Below, piece by piece: positions 63,537 through 64,000 of a stretch of 64,000 bases of DNA. Made by a program: the position numbers and the translations under genes. Under the pieces are notes generated by a model. That model worked only from the letters and a program-made list of their open reading frames with translations. It had not been told where the DNA came from and did no database searches. Position 1 is the stretch's first letter. Each line of letters begins with the position of its first letter. Source of the DNA: Candidatus Edwardsbacteria bacterium (lineage in GTDB: Bacteria; Edwardsbacteria; AC1; EtOH8); contig JAVHLB010000005.1 in assembly GCA_031082425.1 (NCBI GenBank), forward strand, positions 32,001 through 96,000, in the 5' to 3' direction.

Positions 63537-64000
63537 TGGTGATGGGATATTTTACTTAATTTATCCGGTTTTGTCAAGCCATTGGACCATCCGGCGAAAA
63601 CATCATCGGGATCGATCTTCTTCAGACAGTTATAATGTCCGTACCGGCAGATCCTTTTGTAACAGGGACTGCAGGGCTCCTGATTGTATATTATTCGGTG
63701 CCCCTCTCCCCAGGGGCCGGTCCAGACCGGGCTGGTGGAGCCGAAGATGGCCGTCACTCTGGCCCCGCAGGCCGCCGCCAGGTGCATCACCCCGGTGTCG
63801 TTGGTGACAAAGGACGGGATCAGGCTCAGCAGGGCCGCGCTTTCCCGCAGGCTAAGTTCTCCGGCCAGGTTGACCGTCCCCCGCCCTATCCCCACCGCGA
63901 TATCCCGGCAGAGATCACTCTCTGCAGCGGAGCCGAAGATCATCACCCTCTTTCCGCCTTCCGATAATTTCCGCCCCAGCCGGATCCAGTTCTCCGCCGG
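63527..64000 (-). CDS. Glycosyltransferase family 9 (heptosyltransferase-like), C-terminal part
   Basis: The frame is open to the window edge, so the N-terminal half is missing. The visible 157 residues carry the GT9 C-terminal motifs: VNLAGELSLRESAALLSLIP, FVTNDTGVMHLAAACGARVT, AIFGSTSPVWTGPWG and the Cys-rich EPCSPCYKRICRYGHYNCL, typical of ADP-heptose:LPS heptosyltransferases such as WaaF. It adds heptose to the LPS inner core, which supports a Gram-negative-type outer membrane. The stop codon TAG lies inside the 5' end of tRNA-Gly (10-nt overlap). Confidence 0.88.
   Translation of the reverse strand, partial: PAENWIRLGRKLSEGGKRVMIFGSAAESDLCRDIAVGIGRGTVNLAGELSLRESAALLSLIPSFVTNDTGVMHLAAACGARVTAIFGSTSPVWTGPWGEGHRIIYNQEPCSPCYKRICRYGHYNCLKKIDPDDVFAGWSNGLTKPDKLSKISHHQRV

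Overview
The window joins two different kinds of DNA. Positions 1 to about 35,850 look like most of a tailed-phage genome, probably a prophage whose left end lies outside the window. Positions about 36,400 to 64,000 are ordinary chromosomal DNA of a Gram-negative-type bacterium. Three things point to a member of the FCB superphylum or an allied candidate phylum (for example Edwardsbacteria, TA06 or WOR-3-like lineages): long secreted proteins ending in type IX-secretion-like C-terminal domains, a dockerin-like segment beside a cohesin-like lipoprotein, and many short GC-rich dispersed repeats. That placement is inference; there is no rRNA or core marker here to settle it.

Phage part. A rightward (+) cluster at 1-9,261 holds small early/accessory genes: a RuvC-like resolvase, zinc-ribbon proteins, a Gp37/Gp68 (DUF5131) protein, a membrane-anchored RlpA-like protein, a ParB-like protein, a DUF4116 repeat protein, a lipoprotein and a frameshifted membrane protein. 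A terminator at about 9,324-9,352 separates it from a convergent leftward (-) late cluster at 35,842-9,432. Read in transcription order, this encodes the small and large terminase, a small membrane protein, portal, an unknown 243-aa protein, a signal-peptide protein, scaffold, major capsid, connector-like protein, small structural proteins, a 1338-aa nozzle-like protein, two internal-protein candidates, a 2137-aa polyvalent protein with a GGDEF domain, two more signal-peptide proteins (one fibre-like), and a lysis set (NlpC/P60 endolysin, holin-like and spanin-like proteins). No tape measure, sheath or tail tube is seen, so a short-tailed (podovirus-like) virion is the best guess. A lipoprotein gene with its own promoter sits on the opposite strand inside the late cluster (25,937-26,446).

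A GC-rich palindromic repeat recurs at 13 loci (about 16 copies) in the phage part. All copies point the same way on the + strand whichever strand the genes use, and several are read in frame inside proteins. The two full copies in the host part point the other way.

The junction region 35,843-36,399 has no gene. It holds an 83-nt stem-loop, two copies of a 14-bp sequence placed over divergent promoter-like sites, a perfect-consensus sigma70-type promoter and a hairpin terminator.

Host part. It contains an rRNA-methyltransferase-like gene, an outer-membrane barrel, a four-gene envelope operon (thioredoxin-like, PEGA protein, cohesin-like lipoprotein, 1869-aa secreted multidomain protein), an APH(3')-like kinase, a GNAT/YoaP-like fusion, an SPL-type radical SAM protein and an exported MsrA. 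A long leftward operon follows: thyA-folA-purB-GAF/GGDEF-psd-pssA-purS-purQ-HD-GYP-purL, interleaving nucleotide and phospholipid synthesis with two signalling genes. Upstream are a Crp/Fnr-type regulator, a papain-like secreted protease, a DUF3467 gene, tRNA-Gly(CCC) and the end of a heptosyltransferase-like gene.
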